A DNA stretch of 64,000 nt from assembly GCF_030848495.1 (NCBI RefSeq), contig NZ_JAVDDT010000010.1, forward strand, positions 1 to 64,000. The letters run 5' to 3'. The translations under genes and the position numbers were made by a program. Origin of the DNA: Natronospira bacteriovora. Its GTDB lineage: Bacteria; Pseudomonadota; Gammaproteobacteria; Natronospirales; Natronospiraceae. The notes beneath the pieces were generated by a model, which was given only the letters and a program-made list of their open reading frames with translations, did not search any database and was not told the DNA's origin. Of the stretch, positions 1 through 10,708 are shown piece by piece (the stretch's first letter is position 1; every line of letters begins with the position of its first letter).

Positions 1-41
1 TCGCGTATAGAGGAATTCCCAGCCTGCTGAAGCCCTGCACC

Positions 42-986
42 CTATTCGTCCTCTTCCTTGCCGGAGATGAAGGCCAGTGAGAATGAGCCTGGCCCCAGGT
101 TGATGGCGGCCGTCGTGCTCATGATGGACAGCATGATGTCCACGCCGTGTTCATCACAGAACAGCTTGAAGTCCTTGTACATGGGCGTGTCCTGGATGAT
201 GCGCGGGTTGCCGGCGTAGCTCATGCAGACAATGTTGGTCTGCAGGCCGTGAAGGATCTCCTCCTTGGCGATGTTCATCATCTTCTGCACCGCGTTGTTG
301 AAGCCGGATACCTTGTCCACGGCCGCGGTTTCGTTCTTGTAGCCGCGCAGAATGGGCTTGACGTCCAGCAGCTGGCCTACATGGTAGGCAAGGAAGCCCA
401 CGCTGCGATCGCCCTTCTTTCTGGCCCGGTTTCTGACGTAGTAGAGATCATCGGGCACCAGGAAGGCCTTCACGTCCTGTGTCAGGCTCTCGATTCGCGG
501 CCGGAGTTCGTCAAAGGGCAGTTTTTCCTCGTAGGCCAGTCGACAGGCTTCATGGACCAGGACCGCTTCTCCGGTGAACATCGTCTTGCTGTCCAGCACC
601 CTCAGGGCAAAGCTGCCGCCTATGCCGGCCTTTTCCCGCCGCTCCTTGTAGTCGTTGAGAATCTGGTAGGACGCCTTGGTGGCATTGTCGTAGGTCGGGC
701 TGCGCGCACTGGAAACGGTGATGACAAGTACCCGGTCGTACTTCAGTGCCAGGTTGTCGAGAAAGAGATCCGTGATTTCCTGGACGCTCAGGGGTGCGGT
801 TTCGGCATCCAGATCCTTGTCTTTCAGATAGCGGCGATAGAATGCGAGCGTTTCCTGGGGGTCCCGAGTGTCCTTCAGTCGTTCACTGCCGATATTGAGA
901 CTGATGGGCATCATCTCCAGGCCGTGCTTTTCGATGAATTTCTGCGGCAGGTCGCAGGCCGAGTCAATGACAATGCCGATTTTCAT
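42..986 (-). CDS. DegV family fatty-acid-binding protein (copy 1)
   Basis: This 314-residue protein opens with MKIGIVIDSACDLP, the typical DegV start, where the SACDLP segment begins the fatty-acid-binding fold. DegV proteins bind one fatty acid between two domains; in some Gram-positives (FakB) they present it to a kinase, but no FakA-like kinase is visible here. Landmarks include VLVITVSSARS near residue 90, RVLDSKTMFTGEAV near 130 and the C-terminal STTAAINLGPGSFSLAF, which resembles the usual ligand-contacting HxGPG-type motif but lacks the histidine. It is close to a second DegV at 53205-54140 and the two are clearly paralogous along their whole length. It is transcribed away from the lipoprotein gene. 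The specific physiological role is unknown. Confidence 0.85.
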   Translation of the reverse strand: MKIGIVIDSACDLPQKFIEKHGLEMMPISLNIGSERLKDTRDPQETLAFYRRYLKDKDLDAETAPLSVQEITDLFLDNLALKYDRVLVITVSSARSPTYDNATKASYQILNDYKERREKAGIGGSFALRVLDSKTMFTGEAVLVHEACRLAYEEKLPFDELRPRIESLTQDVKAFLVPDDLYYVRNRARKKGDRSVGFLAYHVGQLLDVKPILRGYKNETAAVDKVSGFNNAVQKMMNIAKEEILHGLQTNIVCMSYAGNPRIIQDTPMYKDFKLFCDEHGVDIMLSIMSTTAAINLGPGSFSLAFISGKEEDE

Positions 987-1186
987 GGGAGGCGTCTCCA
1001 GAAATGCATTATGTAATGTGGATGGTGGTCGCCAGGGTGGCTTCCCGCATGGATTTCCCGTTTTGGCGATCCGGGCAGCTTCCTGTTGCTTTCTTCAAAA
1101 AGTAGCATATTGGCGACGAATCTGGTCGACCCCGATGTCCTGCTGTAGCCTTGATGCGAACCCGAATGCCAAGGATGTTCCGCTCA

Positions 1187-2665
1187 ATGTCCATGCCACG
1201 TCTCTGCTCGCGTCTGTCGCTGCTTTTGCTGACACCACTTCTTGTGGTGGGTGGTTGTGCATCCCTGCCCGACCGCCTGGCGCTTGAGGAGGTGGAGGCG
1301 CGAAATTGCCTGGCCGCGTTTCGGGCCAGTGATGCCCTGATTGCCGAGCAGGCACGCTTCGATCAGGGCGCCCACCGGGTTCCGGCATTCCCTTGGCTGC
1401 GAAGCAGCCGTTTTCTTGCTTCCTTCAGCAATGAGCTGGGTGACGACCGCGAGAAGTGGGGGCAGTGGCTGACACTGCTGGCTGAAGAAGACCGTCAGGC
1501 GCGTCGGCATGAAATGGCCAATGCCACCGCCCTGCCCCATGACAGTGGTCAGCTGGATGCCTTGATGGGCGATCTGGCGGCCTGTGGCGAAACCCTGAAC
1601 GAGGTGGTGATGGCGCGCAGGGACCTGCAGTCCGAGCTGCGTCAGGCGGTTCAGGTGCCAGATGATTACCGGACCGCCTGGCGCTGGCTGGGGGTGTATC
1701 CTGTGACGAGATGGTTCGTTCTGATCGGCGTCAATCGCCTTCATGCGGATCAGGAGGCGGCACTCTCCAGTGAGCATGAGCCCGCCGAGGCTGCCGAATG
1801 GTCCAGCTATCTGGCAAAGGACGGAAGGCGTTCAACGGCCAATGCCGCGGTGAACGCGCCCTTCTCCACTGACATACTGCGTATTCCACGGCCTTCCGCC
1901 GCAGAGGTTGAGGCGCTTTTTGCGCGGCATGCCCCGATCTGGCGCATTGAGGAGGCGAGTGAGTCGGATCGCATCGGTCGGGTGCGGCTCGCTTCGGATC
2001 GACACGCGCAGGTGGATACGGAGGAACCGGTGGAGTATCGGTTTCTCAGCTACACCCGCTTCGGCGACGAGATTCTCCTGCAGCTGAATTACATGGTCTG
2101 GTTGCCCGAGCGGCCCCGGGAAGGCGTTTTTGATCTGCTCGGTGGCTACATGGATGGTGCCATATGGCGTGTGAACCTGGATCTCGAGGGTCGCGTTGTT
2201 GCGGCTGAATCGCTTCATAATTGCGGATGCTATTACATGGTGTTTCCCGGTGAAGGGGCAGTCGCCACCCGGCAGGCACGAGGTGGCGAGCCGATCTTCG
2301 TCGGTCCGGCCCTGCCGAATCTGCGTGATGGTGAGCGCATCCGCCTCAGCCGCGAAGCGGGCAGTCATTATCTGATTGGCGTGGATCGGGCATCGCCGCA
2401 AGCCGACGTCATCATGCCGATCCGTGAGGCCGGGGAGCTGCGCAGTCTCTCCTCCGAGGGGCGGAGCGAGAGTCTTTATGCCCGGCACGGGCTGGTGCCC
2501 GAAACGGAGCGGCGCGAGCGCTGGCTGCTGTGGACGATGGGTGTGCCCTCGCCCGGCGCCATGCGCCAGCCAGGGCGCCACGCGATCGCCTTTGCGGGTC
2601 GGCGGCATTTCGATGCGCCGCGTCTGCTGGAAGAAAGCCTTCGCCCGCGTTCCCGGGAGGATTGA
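1187..2665 (+). CDS. Unrecognised lipoprotein
   Basis: I do not recognise a family. The N-terminus (from MSMPRLCSRL) has a basic stretch, a leucine-rich segment and a lipobox ending VVGGC, so the protein is probably a lipoprotein anchored in the envelope, with about 490 residues in the mature region mostly soluble. The start was set at the ATG at 1187 because AAGGA lies 11 bases upstream. An in-frame TTG/ATG pair at 1151/1154 would add 12 residues before the signal peptide, and an ATG at 1193 is also possible. The middle contains a cluster with two cysteines (NCGCYYMV, about residue 350). The next gene (LapA-like) starts about 70 bases downstream and may be cotranscribed. Function is unknown. 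Confidence 0.75.
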   Translation: MSMPRLCSRLSLLLLTPLLVVGGCASLPDRLALEEVEARNCLAAFRASDALIAEQARFDQGAHRVPAFPWLRSSRFLASFSNELGDDREKWGQWLTLLAEEDRQARRHEMANATALPHDSGQLDALMGDLAACGETLNEVVMARRDLQSELRQAVQVPDDYRTAWRWLGVYPVTRWFVLIGVNRLHADQEAALSSEHEPAEAAEWSSYLAKDGRRSTANAAVNAPFSTDILRIPRPSAAEVEALFARHAPIWRIEEASESDRIGRVRLASDRHAQVDTEEPVEYRFLSYTRFGDEILLQLNYMVWLPERPREGVFDLLGGYMDGAIWRVNLDLEGRVVAAESLHNCGCYYMVFPGEGAVATRQARGGEPIFVGPALPNLRDGERIRLSREAGSHYLIGVDRASPQADVIMPIREAGELRSLSSEGRSESLYARHGLVPETERRERWLLWTMGVPSPGAMRQPGRHAIAFAGRRHFDAPRLLEESLRPRSRED

Positions 2666-2735
2666 AGGCAGAAAGTGTTTCACGCTCATTAGGTTTCGAG
2701 AAAAAGCATGTAACGCCATGAAAAGGAGATTAAAT

Positions 2736-2957
2736 ATGACGGGTGCTCAGAAAGGAAAAGCGGTCATTGCAGCGGTTCTCGTGGCGCTTGTTATCGTGTT
2801 CGTGATCCAGAACCGGGAAACCGTTGGTGTGGAATTCCTGATCTGGACCTGGACCGCCTCAAGGGCGGTGGTTCTGTTCACGGTCTTCCTGGTCGGCGTA
2901 CTGGCCGGGTGGCTGGCCCGTGGTGCGGCGATCAAGCGAAAGCGAAGCGGGCTTTGA
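2736..2957 (+). CDS. LapA/DUF1049-like small membrane protein
   Basis: This 73-residue protein (from MTGAQKGKAV) has two hydrophobic helices, about residues 8-23 and 38-58, separated by the FVIQNRETVGVEFLIW segment. The FxIxN...V..... F pattern and the short C-terminal basic tail (IKRKRSGL) are typical of the LapA (DUF1049) family, which in E. coli acts with LapB in regulating lipopolysaccharide assembly. The start is set by a strong AAAAGGAGAT ribosome-binding site ending five bases before the ATG at 2736. A longer frame reading in from the upstream gene is a shadow. No lapB is next to it, so the LPS role is only inferred from the family. Confidence 0.75.
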   Translation: MTGAQKGKAVIAAVLVALVIVFVIQNRETVGVEFLIWTWTASRAVVLFTVFLVGVLAGWLARGAAIKRKRSGL

Positions 2958-3007
2958 AGCTTCCGCCGCTTCAGGGACGGGGCAGAATGAAGCGTATGAA
3001 TGAAAAA

Positions 3008-3028
3008 GGGCGGGCCATTGGCCCGCCC
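3008..3028 (-). terminator. Rho-independent terminator after the M16 peptidase
   Basis: A perfect 9-bp stem (GGGCGGGCC / GGCCCGCCC) with a 3-base loop is followed on the minus strand by a TTTTTC tract. It lies about 27 bases past the stop codon of the M16 peptidase gene. Read on the plus strand it would also form a hairpin downstream of the LapA-like gene, but without a good U-run. Confidence 0.85.
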
Positions 3029-3054
3029 TCTCCTTCTCTCGATGCCCGGGTGCT

Positions 3055-5838
3055 TCAGTCACCCATGGATTCGCCATCGTCGAAATCACCCGCGATGACG
3101 ATGGTGAGTCGCTCCGGCTTCAGGTGGCGCCGCGCCGCCTGATTCAGGGTATCCACGTCCAGCTCGCGGATGGCCTGATCGAGTGCGGCCTCCCGCAGCA
3201 TGTCACGTCCCACGGCCAGGTTGTTGTTGATGGTGCCGGCCAGTTCACGGTCATTGCCGCGGGATACTTCGCGGTTCTGCAGCCAACCCCGGCGTCCGGC
3301 TTCCAGTTCCTCTTCAGTGAAGCCCTCCTCGATCACCTTGTGCAGTTCCTCCCGAAGGGCGGCCAGCAACCGTTCCCGGTTCTCCGGTGCGTAGAAAGCG
3401 AAGGTCAGGAACTGTCCGGCGTCTTCATGGGAGCTGACAGACAGGTTGGAGCCCACCCCGTAACTGATCCCTTCCTGGTTGCGAATGCGTTCAGCCAGGC
3501 GTGAGCTCAGGAAGCCACCGCCGATCAGGTGGTTGGCCATGGCAACGGCCGGATAATCGTCGTGCTCGTCACTCAGCATTACCCGGTGCGCAGCGCCGAG
3601 AACCGCGTTGGCCCGATCCGGAGTGCGGATGACAATGGTCTTCCCTTCCGGGTCATGCTTCTCCTCCGGGATGCGCCGGTAGGCAACGTCTGCTTCCCAG
3701 TCACCGAAGAGGGATTCCATCTGTGCCAGAACGGCATCCGGATCGAAGCTTCCGATCAGTACCAGGGAGGCATCCCCCGCACCGTAGAAACGGTTGTGGA
3801 ATTGCTTCAGGGCGGCAAGGTCAAGCGCTTCCACCGCGGCCAGCTCCTCTTCCAGACTGGCCGCGTACTGGGGATGGTCACTGTCCCGTGAACCCATCGC
3901 CTGACCCAGTACATTGAAGGCGCGCTGCTGTGGCTGGGTCATGGCATCTCGCAAGGCATTAATGCGGCTACGACGAAGCTCCCGAAATTCGCTTTCATCG
4001 AAGGCGGGCTGTTTCAGGATCTCGGCACCAAGCCCAAGCACATCGGTCAGCTTGTCCTGCTGAGTGTCGATGCTGGTTACCGCCCGATTGACACCGCCAC
4101 TGACCGACAGGCTGGACTGCAGTTCATCCAGGCGATCCGAAATGCCTTGACGGTCTCGTTCACGGGTGCCGCGCATCAGCATGGCCGCGGTCATGTTGCC
4201 GGCAACGCGTTGGCCCCGAAGGCTGTCTTCGTCACCCATGCGCAGCACCAGAGTGCCAACCACTCGGTCACCCCGCGTCTGCTTCGGCAGCATTGAAACG
4301 CGCATGCCGTTGGACAGCTCAGCATGGACCAGACGAGCATGAACGTTTTCCGGCGTTGCCTCAAAGGCCTCACCGGCCACCCGCCCTTCTTCCGAGAATT
4401 CGTGCGCCGCCAGCATGGCGTTCAGATCCTCTATCTCGGGAATCTCGCTGCGTTTGGGGGAGGAGTCGGGAATGAAGCGGCCAATGGTGCGATTGTCACG
4501 ACGAAGGTATTTTTCGGCCACGGCTTCGACATCATCCTTCGTGGTCTTGCCGAGACGATCCCGGTGCAGAAACAGCAGGCGCCAGTCGCCACTGGCCGAC
4601 CATTCCGTGAGGCTGATGCCAAGGCGCTCGGAATCGTTCAGGGTGCCGGTCTCGAGAGCGCGCAGCCTGGAGCTTCGGGCGCGGGTGGCCTCTTCCTGGT
4701 CAATGCCGTCACGGGCCAGGTCATCCAGGGTCTCCCGGAAGATGCGCTCCACTTCGTCCAGATCCTGGTCGCTGGGCACCTCGGCAAATGCCAGCAGAAC
4801 ACCGGGTTCGCGCAGGCTGAAGGCAAAAGCCCCCACACTGGTGGCCAACTCGCTTTCCACCAGTGCCTTGTGCAGGCGGCCGGAAGGCTGGTTGCCGATC
4901 ACATGGGCCAGCAGATCCAGCGCGGCAAAATCCGGGTGTGCACCGGCAGGCACATGGTAGCTGGCCATCAGGTACTGGCTGTCACCGGAACGGCGAACGG
5001 TAACCGTGCGTTCCCCGTCCTGGGTCGGTTCGCGGGTGTAGGTATCCCAAATCCGGAGTTCCTCGGCCCGGTCAGGGGCGGGAATGCGGCCAAAGCTGTC
5101 CTCGATCAGCGCCAGGGCCTGTTCACGTTCGAAATTCCCGGATACCACCACCATGGCATTGTCCGGCTGGTAATAGCGACGATAGAAATCCCAAAGACGC
5201 TCGATGGGCACATTCTCGATATCCGAGCGGGCACCGATGGTACTGCGCCCATAGCCGTGCCATTCGTGGGCGGCGGCGAGAGTCCGCTGCATGAGGACCC
5301 GGAAGGGGTTGTTCTCGCCGATTTCGAATTCGTTGCGGACCACGCTCATTTCCGAGGCCAGGTCCTCGCCGTCAAAGGTCGCGTTGACCATGCGATCCGC
5401 TTCCATGGACAGGGCCCATTCCAGGTTTTCCCGGCTGGCCGGGAAGGTCTGGAAATAGTTGGTGCGATCGAACCAGGTCGTGCCGTTGGCGCGTCCGCCC
5501 TTCTCGGAAATCTCGTTGCGGATATCCGGGTGCTTCTCGGTGCCGTAGAACAGCATGTGTTCCAGCAGATGGGCCATGCCGGTCTCGCCATAGCCTTCGT
5601 GACGGGAACCGACGAAATAGGTGGTGTTGACCATGATGGAGCTGCGGCTCTGGTCCGGAACCAGCAACACCTGCATGCCGTTCGGCAGGCGATACTCCTC
5701 GATGCCCTCCACGGTGCGTACATGTTCCGCCGTGGTGTCGGTGCCGGGGCGCGGCTCGCCCATGGCGCAGGCCGTAATAAGGGCGGCCAAAAGCAGAAGG
5801 GCCGGTGCGGCCCAGCGGCCGAGTGAAGTCCTCGTCAT
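3055..5838 (-). CDS. M16 family zinc metallopeptidase, lipoprotein, two-repeat form
   Basis: This 927-residue insulinase/pitrilysin-family protease carries the inverted zinc motif HLLEH (His90, Glu93, His94), with the distal glutamate likely in the EMSVVRNEFE segment near residue 170. The N-terminus is a signal peptide with lipobox LITAC (Cys24), so it is expected to be a periplasmic lipoprotein that degrades peptides. The family layout is an active N-terminal half (about residues 50-470) and an inactive second half (about 500-920) that together form the clamshell chamber; the second half here has no HxxEH. A purine-rich GGGGGGAAAC precedes the ATG. It appears monocistronic and ends in a hairpin terminator. 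Confidence 0.9.
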   Translation of the reverse strand: MTRTSLGRWAAPALLLLAALITACAMGEPRPGTDTTAEHVRTVEGIEEYRLPNGMQVLLVPDQSRSSIMVNTTYFVGSRHEGYGETGMAHLLEHMLFYGTEKHPDIRNEISEKGGRANGTTWFDRTNYFQTFPASRENLEWALSMEADRMVNATFDGEDLASEMSVVRNEFEIGENNPFRVLMQRTLAAAHEWHGYGRSTIGARSDIENVPIERLWDFYRRYYQPDNAMVVVSGNFEREQALALIEDSFGRIPAPDRAEELRIWDTYTREPTQDGERTVTVRRSGDSQYLMASYHVPAGAHPDFAALDLLAHVIGNQPSGRLHKALVESELATSVGAFAFSLREPGVLLAFAEVPSDQDLDEVERIFRETLDDLARDGIDQEEATRARSSRLRALETGTLNDSERLGISLTEWSASGDWRLLFLHRDRLGKTTKDDVEAVAEKYLRRDNRTIGRFIPDSSPKRSEIPEIEDLNAMLAAHEFSEEGRVAGEAFEATPENVHARLVHAELSNGMRVSMLPKQTRGDRVVGTLVLRMGDEDSLRGQRVAGNMTAAMLMRGTRERDRQGISDRLDELQSSLSVSGGVNRAVTSIDTQQDKLTDVLGLGAEILKQPAFDESEFRELRRSRINALRDAMTQPQQRAFNVLGQAMGSRDSDHPQYAASLEEELAAVEALDLAALKQFHNRFYGAGDASLVLIGSFDPDAVLAQMESLFGDWEADVAYRRIPEEKHDPEGKTIVIRTPDRANAVLGAAHRVMLSDEHDDYPAVAMANHLIGGGFLSSRLAERIRNQEGISYGVGSNLSVSSHEDAGQFLTFAFYAPENRERLLAALREELHKVIEEGFTEEELEAGRRGWLQNREVSRGNDRELAGTINNNLAVGRDMLREAALDQAIRELDVDTLNQAARRHLKPERLTIVIAGDFDDGESMGD

Positions 5839-6035
5839 GTGTTTCCCCCCGCGGGTGTGAGCTTGAAGTGCATTAGTGTATTAAACCACCAGAATGAGTC
5901 AAGCAGAAACTCGCCGTTGCCGGTGGAACCGCCGCCTCATCAACTCACCATGTCTGGTCCGGGTCCTTGCCGCCGCTCGCGGACTGGCCGGGCTGGAAGC
6001 AGTGCATCCCCTGTCGGTGCAACCGCGGATGGACT

Positions 6036-7529
6036 TCAGCTTGCCGAGCGGGTGCCTGCCCGCCGTCCAAGGGTGGCCTGAAGCCAGCCCGTATCCAGAT
6101 GCTGTTCGACGGCATCGGCGAGCCGGTCGAGTTCCCCATGTCGGTGCTGCCCGTAGTCCACCGCTTCTCCCGGCGCGGACAGTCCCAGCCGGCCCAGCAG
6201 CGATTCACAGGCCTCGGCTTCATCGAACAGGCCGTGCAGGTAGCAGCCCATCACCTGCCCGTCGTCGCTGACGGCGCCGTCGTTCCGTGATGCCAGTTCG
6301 ATGAGCGGATTTTCCAGGGCCGGTCCCTCGCTGACCCCGTTGTGAATCTCGTAGCCACTGATCCGGACACCCTTCGGCAGCAGTCGGCCCTGGCAGCGAT
6401 GCAGCTGTTTGCCCACCACCAGGCGGGTGCGCATGTCGAGCCATCCCAGCCCCGGTGTATCCCCGGGCCTGCCTTCCACCCCGTCGGGATCCGACACGCT
6501 GTGTCCAAGCATCTGAAAACCGCCACAAATACCAAATACACGGCCGCCGTAGCGCAGATGCCGTTCCAGCACGGACACCCAGCCGGAGGCGCGCAGCCAG
6601 TCAAGATCGCTGCGGGTATGCTTGCTGCCCGGCAGGATGATCACATCGGCGCCGTCCATGGCATCGGGATCTCGCAGGAATTGCAGGTCCACCCGCGGGT
6701 GCAGGCGCAGGGGATCAAAGTCATTGTGATTGCTAATGCGCGGCAGGGCCGGCACGACCACCCGCAGGGCATTGGAGCCGGCAGGCTCGCCGCCAGGGCC
6801 GATGCTGTCCTCGGCGTCCAGCACCAGCTTCTGCAGGTACGGCAAGGTGCCCACTACCGGGCGGGCCGTTCGCTTCTCCAGCCAGTCCAGTCCGTCCTCA
6901 AGCAGGGCCATGTCACCTCGGAAACGGTTGATGACAAAGCCACGAACCCGTTTTCTTTCGCTGTCGGACAGCAGCTCCAGGGTACCCACCAGCTGGGCGA
7001 ATACCCCGCCCCGGTCGATGTCCCCCACCAGCAGCACCGGGCAGTCCGCGGCCTCGGCGAAGCCCATGTTGGCGATGTCGCCCTCGCGCAGATTGATCTC
7101 CGCCGGGCTGCCCGCGCCTTCCACGATGATCACTTCGTGACGGGCCGACAGTGCTTCCCAGGCGGCCATTACCGTGGCCCGGGCTTCGGCCTTGAAGGCG
7201 TGGTAATCCAGCGCGTTCATGTTGCCGTGCACACGACCCCGCAGAATCACCTGCGCCCCCACATCGGTCTGGGGTTTGAGCAGGACGGGGTTCATGTCGC
7301 TGTGGGGTTCCAGGCCGCAGGCCAGTGCCTGCAGGGCAGTGGATCGGCCGATCTCGCCCCCGTCGACGGTCACGGCGCTGTTCAGGGCCATGTTCTGTGG
7401 CTTGAAGGGCGCCACTGATATGCCCTGACGAGCCAGCCAGCGGCACAAGGCGGCCACCACGGTGCTCTTGCCCGCGTCCGAGGTGGTGCCCTGCACCATC
7501 AGGGTTCTGGCGCCGGGCCTGGCGCTCAT
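6036..7529 (-). CDS. cobQ: Cobyric acid synthase CobQ/CbiP
   Basis: This 497-residue enzyme performs the four ATP- and glutamine-dependent amidations (positions b, d, e and g) that turn adenosylcobyrinate a,c-diamide into adenosylcobyrate. The N-terminal half is a P-loop-like ATPase domain ([14 protein letters not shown], about residues 11-24; [10 protein letters not shown] near 43), and the C-terminal half is a type 1 glutaminase domain with the nucleophile in [10 protein letters not shown] (near residue 340) and a His in YLHGLFD. Its start overlaps the stop of cobB by four bases (ATGA), so the two are translationally coupled. It is the last gene of the riboswitch-controlled B12 operon. Length is normal for the family. 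Confidence 0.95.
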   Translation of the reverse strand: MSARPGARTLMVQGTTSDAGKSTVVAALCRWLARQGISVAPFKPQNMALNSAVTVDGGEIGRSTALQALACGLEPHSDMNPVLLKPQTDVGAQVILRGRVHGNMNALDYHAFKAEARATVMAAWEALSARHEVIIVEGAGSPAEINLREGDIANMGFAEAADCPVLLVGDIDRGGVFAQLVGTLELLSDSERKRVRGFVINRFRGDMALLEDGLDWLEKRTARPVVGTLPYLQKLVLDAEDSIGPGGEPAGSNALRVVVPALPRISNHNDFDPLRLHPRVDLQFLRDPDAMDGADVIILPGSKHTRSDLDWLRASGWVSVLERHLRYGGRVFGICGGFQMLGHSVSDPDGVEGRPGDTPGLGWLDMRTRLVVGKQLHRCQGRLLPKGVRISGYEIHNGVSEGPALENPLIELASRNDGAVSDDGQVMGCYLHGLFDEAEACESLLGRLGLSAPGEAVDYGQHRHGELDRLADAVEQHLDTGWLQATLGRRAGTRSAS

Positions 7530-8869
7530 GAGCCGGCGGGAAGCAGGGACTGGCCGCCCGACTGGAAGAGTGTGGCGGTGGCTTCGGGGCAGGACGGGAA
7601 GTAGCTGTGAAAATAGCTGGCGGTGAGGCCCCGGTCGAGAAAGACGCCCTCCCCCGCGCTGTCGAAGCGTTGCCGCCGGGTGCGGGCGACGGGTCTGGCC
7701 GGACTGTCCAGGCGGGAATGATGGAAGGTATGCCCGCGCAGTGTGCCGCGGCGAGTCTCCAGTGACTGGATCCCGAGCCCGGTCAGGCGTTCGCTCATGT
7801 GGCAGGCCCCCGGCAGCAGGCCGGCCATGGCATGCGCCATCCCGCCCTGATCATGCAGTGTCTCCATGCAGGCCATCATGCCGCCGCACTCGGCGAGGAT
7901 CGGCCGGTCACCGGCGTGGTGCTGGCGCAGGGAATCCTGGAAACGCCGGGCCTGGCTGAGCGTGCCGGCATGCAGTTCGGGGTAACCGCCGGGCAGCCAC
8001 AGGGCGTCGGCGTGCTCGGGGACCGCCTCGTCCTTCTGTGGCGAGAAAAATTCCAGTTCGGCGCCCATGGCCTGCAGCAGGTCCACATTGGCCGGATAGA
8101 TGAAGGCAAAGGCCCGGTCGCGGGCAATGGCGATGCGGCGGCCGGCCAGGTGCTTCGGGACGTCGGCCGGGGCTTCGGCGGACAAGGTGACCCGCGCCGG
8201 CAGGCGTTCCAGCCCCGCTTTTTGCAGGACCTCGGCGGCGGCGTCCAGCTGCGCGTCCAGCTGATCGATTTCCTCCGCCTGCAGGATGCCCAGGTGGCGG
8301 TCCGGGATCGACAGGGCCGCATCCTGTGGCACGGCACCCAGCAGCTCCAGGCCCTCGCCCAGGCTTTCGGCCAGCATGTCGGCGTGGATCTGACCGGCCA
8401 CCCGATTGGCAATCAGCTGGCGGATCTCCAGGTCCTTGCGGTAGCGGGCCAGGCCCAGGGCCACCGCGCCGAAGGTCTGGGCCATGCCGAAGGCATCAAT
8501 CACGGGGATCGCGGGAATGCCGGCGAGCACCGCCAGTTCCGCGCTGGAGGGCTCACCGTCAAACAGGCCCATGGCCCCCTCCAGCAGGATCAGATCGGCC
8601 TCCCTGGCCGCCTCCGCCAGGCGCCAGCGACATTCCGCCTCCCCGGTCATCCAGGGATGCAGCTGGTAGACCGGATGACCGGAGGCCCTTTCCAGCACCA
8701 TGGGATCGAGAAAATCCGGGCCGAACTTGAACACCCGCACCCGTCGTCCGGCGTTGCGATGCAGACGCGCCAGGGCGGCGGTGATCAGGGACTTGCCCTG
8801 GCCGGAGCCCGGCGCGGTGATCATGGCCGCCGCGACCGAGGCAGTGATCCGCTGGTTGGCTTTTGGCAT
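7526..8869 (-). CDS. cobB: Cobyrinate a,c-diamide synthase CobB/CbiA
   Basis: This 447-residue enzyme amidates the a and c carboxylates of (hydrogeno)cobyrinate using glutamine and ATP. The P-loop APGSGQGKS lies near residue 20, and the class I glutaminase domain has its catalytic cysteine in AECGGMMAC and histidines in HTFHHS. The start was placed at the ATG at 8869 (MPKANQRI) because GGGAAGGGGAC sits directly upstream; a longer frame starting in the ABC gene lacks conservation. It lies 43 bases after btuD and overlaps cobQ. Its position after transporter genes suggests that imported, incompletely amidated corrinoids may be its substrate, although de novo synthesis genes could lie elsewhere. 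Confidence 0.93.
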   Translation of the reverse strand: MPKANQRITASVAAAMITAPGSGQGKSLITAALARLHRNAGRRVRVFKFGPDFLDPMVLERASGHPVYQLHPWMTGEAECRWRLAEAAREADLILLEGAMGLFDGEPSSAELAVLAGIPAIPVIDAFGMAQTFGAVALGLARYRKDLEIRQLIANRVAGQIHADMLAESLGEGLELLGAVPQDAALSIPDRHLGILQAEEIDQLDAQLDAAAEVLQKAGLERLPARVTLSAEAPADVPKHLAGRRIAIARDRAFAFIYPANVDLLQAMGAELEFFSPQKDEAVPEHADALWLPGGYPELHAGTLSQARRFQDSLRQHHAGDRPILAECGGMMACMETLHDQGGMAHAMAGLLPGACHMSERLTGLGIQSLETRRGTLRGHTFHHSRLDSPARPVARTRRQRFDSAGEGVFLDRGLTASYFHSYFPSCPEATATLFQSGGQSLLPAGS

Positions 8870-8912
8870 GGTCCCCTTCCCTTTTCTCAGGCCGCGCTTC
8901 TCAACTCCGGCC

Positions 8913-9679
<767 letters not shown>

Positions 9680-9680
<1 letters not shown>

Positions 9681-10708
9681 CAGCGGCTGCGATACAGCAG
9701 GTAGAGGAAGGTGGGCACGCCCAGCATGGCGGTGATCACGCCGACCGGAAGCTGTTCCGGCGCAATAAGAGTCCGCGCCAGGGTGTCGGCCAGTACCAGC
9801 AGGATGCCGCCCCCCAGGGCGGAGGCCGGCAGGATCAGCCGCTGGTCATTGCCCAGCACCAGGCGCAGCATGTGTGGCACGATCAGGCCGATGAAGCCGA
9901 TGGTGCCAGCGGTGGTCACGGCCAACGCGGTCAGCAGGCTGGCAACGGCGTAGATTGTCCAGGTGAGTGGGCGCACGTTCACCCCCAGCGCTGCTGCCTG
10001 CATGGGTCCACGGGCCAGCACATTGAGGCTGCGGCCAAAGGGAACCATGAGGACACAGGCCACAATGACTGCAGTTAGCGCCGTCCAGGGTGCCCGGGCA
10101 TAGGCCAGATCCCCCATCAGCCAGTACAACATGCCGGGCAGCCGTTCGGTGGGGCTGACGGCCAGCAGGAAGGCAATCAGGGCGCCCCAGCCGGCGGCCA
10201 CCACCACGCCGGTCAGCAGCAGTCGGGTGGGCGTCCAGCTGCCGGTGCCATGGGCCAGGCCGAATACCACCACCACCGAAAGCATGGCCCCGGCAAAGGC
10301 CGAGCCGGACACCAGGGTCAGGCCAAGACCCGACAGCATGGCCAGCAAGGCGCCCACCGCGGCCCCGCCGGACAGGCCCAGCACATAGGGATCGGCCAGG
10401 GGGTTGCGCAGCAGCACCTGCATCAGGGCCCCGGCAATGCCCAGCAGGCCACCGGTGGCCAGGGCCGCCAGGGCCCGCGGCAGGCGCAGTTCCAGCACCA
10501 GGGTGCGATGCAGGCTGTCACCATCGCCGATCAGCACGGCCCAGAGCTCACCCGGCGCAATGCGCACGCTGCCAATGGCCACGGCCAGCAGCAGGGACAA
10601 TCCGGCCGCCACGATCAGCAGCAGCAAGGGTGGCAGAATGCGTGCCAGATCACCGCGATGCATGGCAGCGGCCTCGCGCAGGGATGGGTTGGCGTCAGCG
10701 ACGCTCAC
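9680..10708 (-). CDS. btuC: Cobalamin ABC transporter permease BtuC (FecCD family)
   Basis: This is a 342-residue FecCD-family inner membrane permease with about ten predicted hydrophobic helices, beginning at ILPPLLLLIVAAGLSLLLAV. Family motifs are GGLLGIAGALMQ (near residue 95) and GTIGFIGLIVPHMLR (near 265), the latter being the typical coupling segment for the ATPase. The GTG at 10708 is chosen because GGAG lies eight bases before it; this overlaps the end of btuF by 14 bases. An ATG at 10663 is an alternative. It would work with the upstream binding protein and the downstream ATPase to import cobalamin. Confidence 0.92.
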
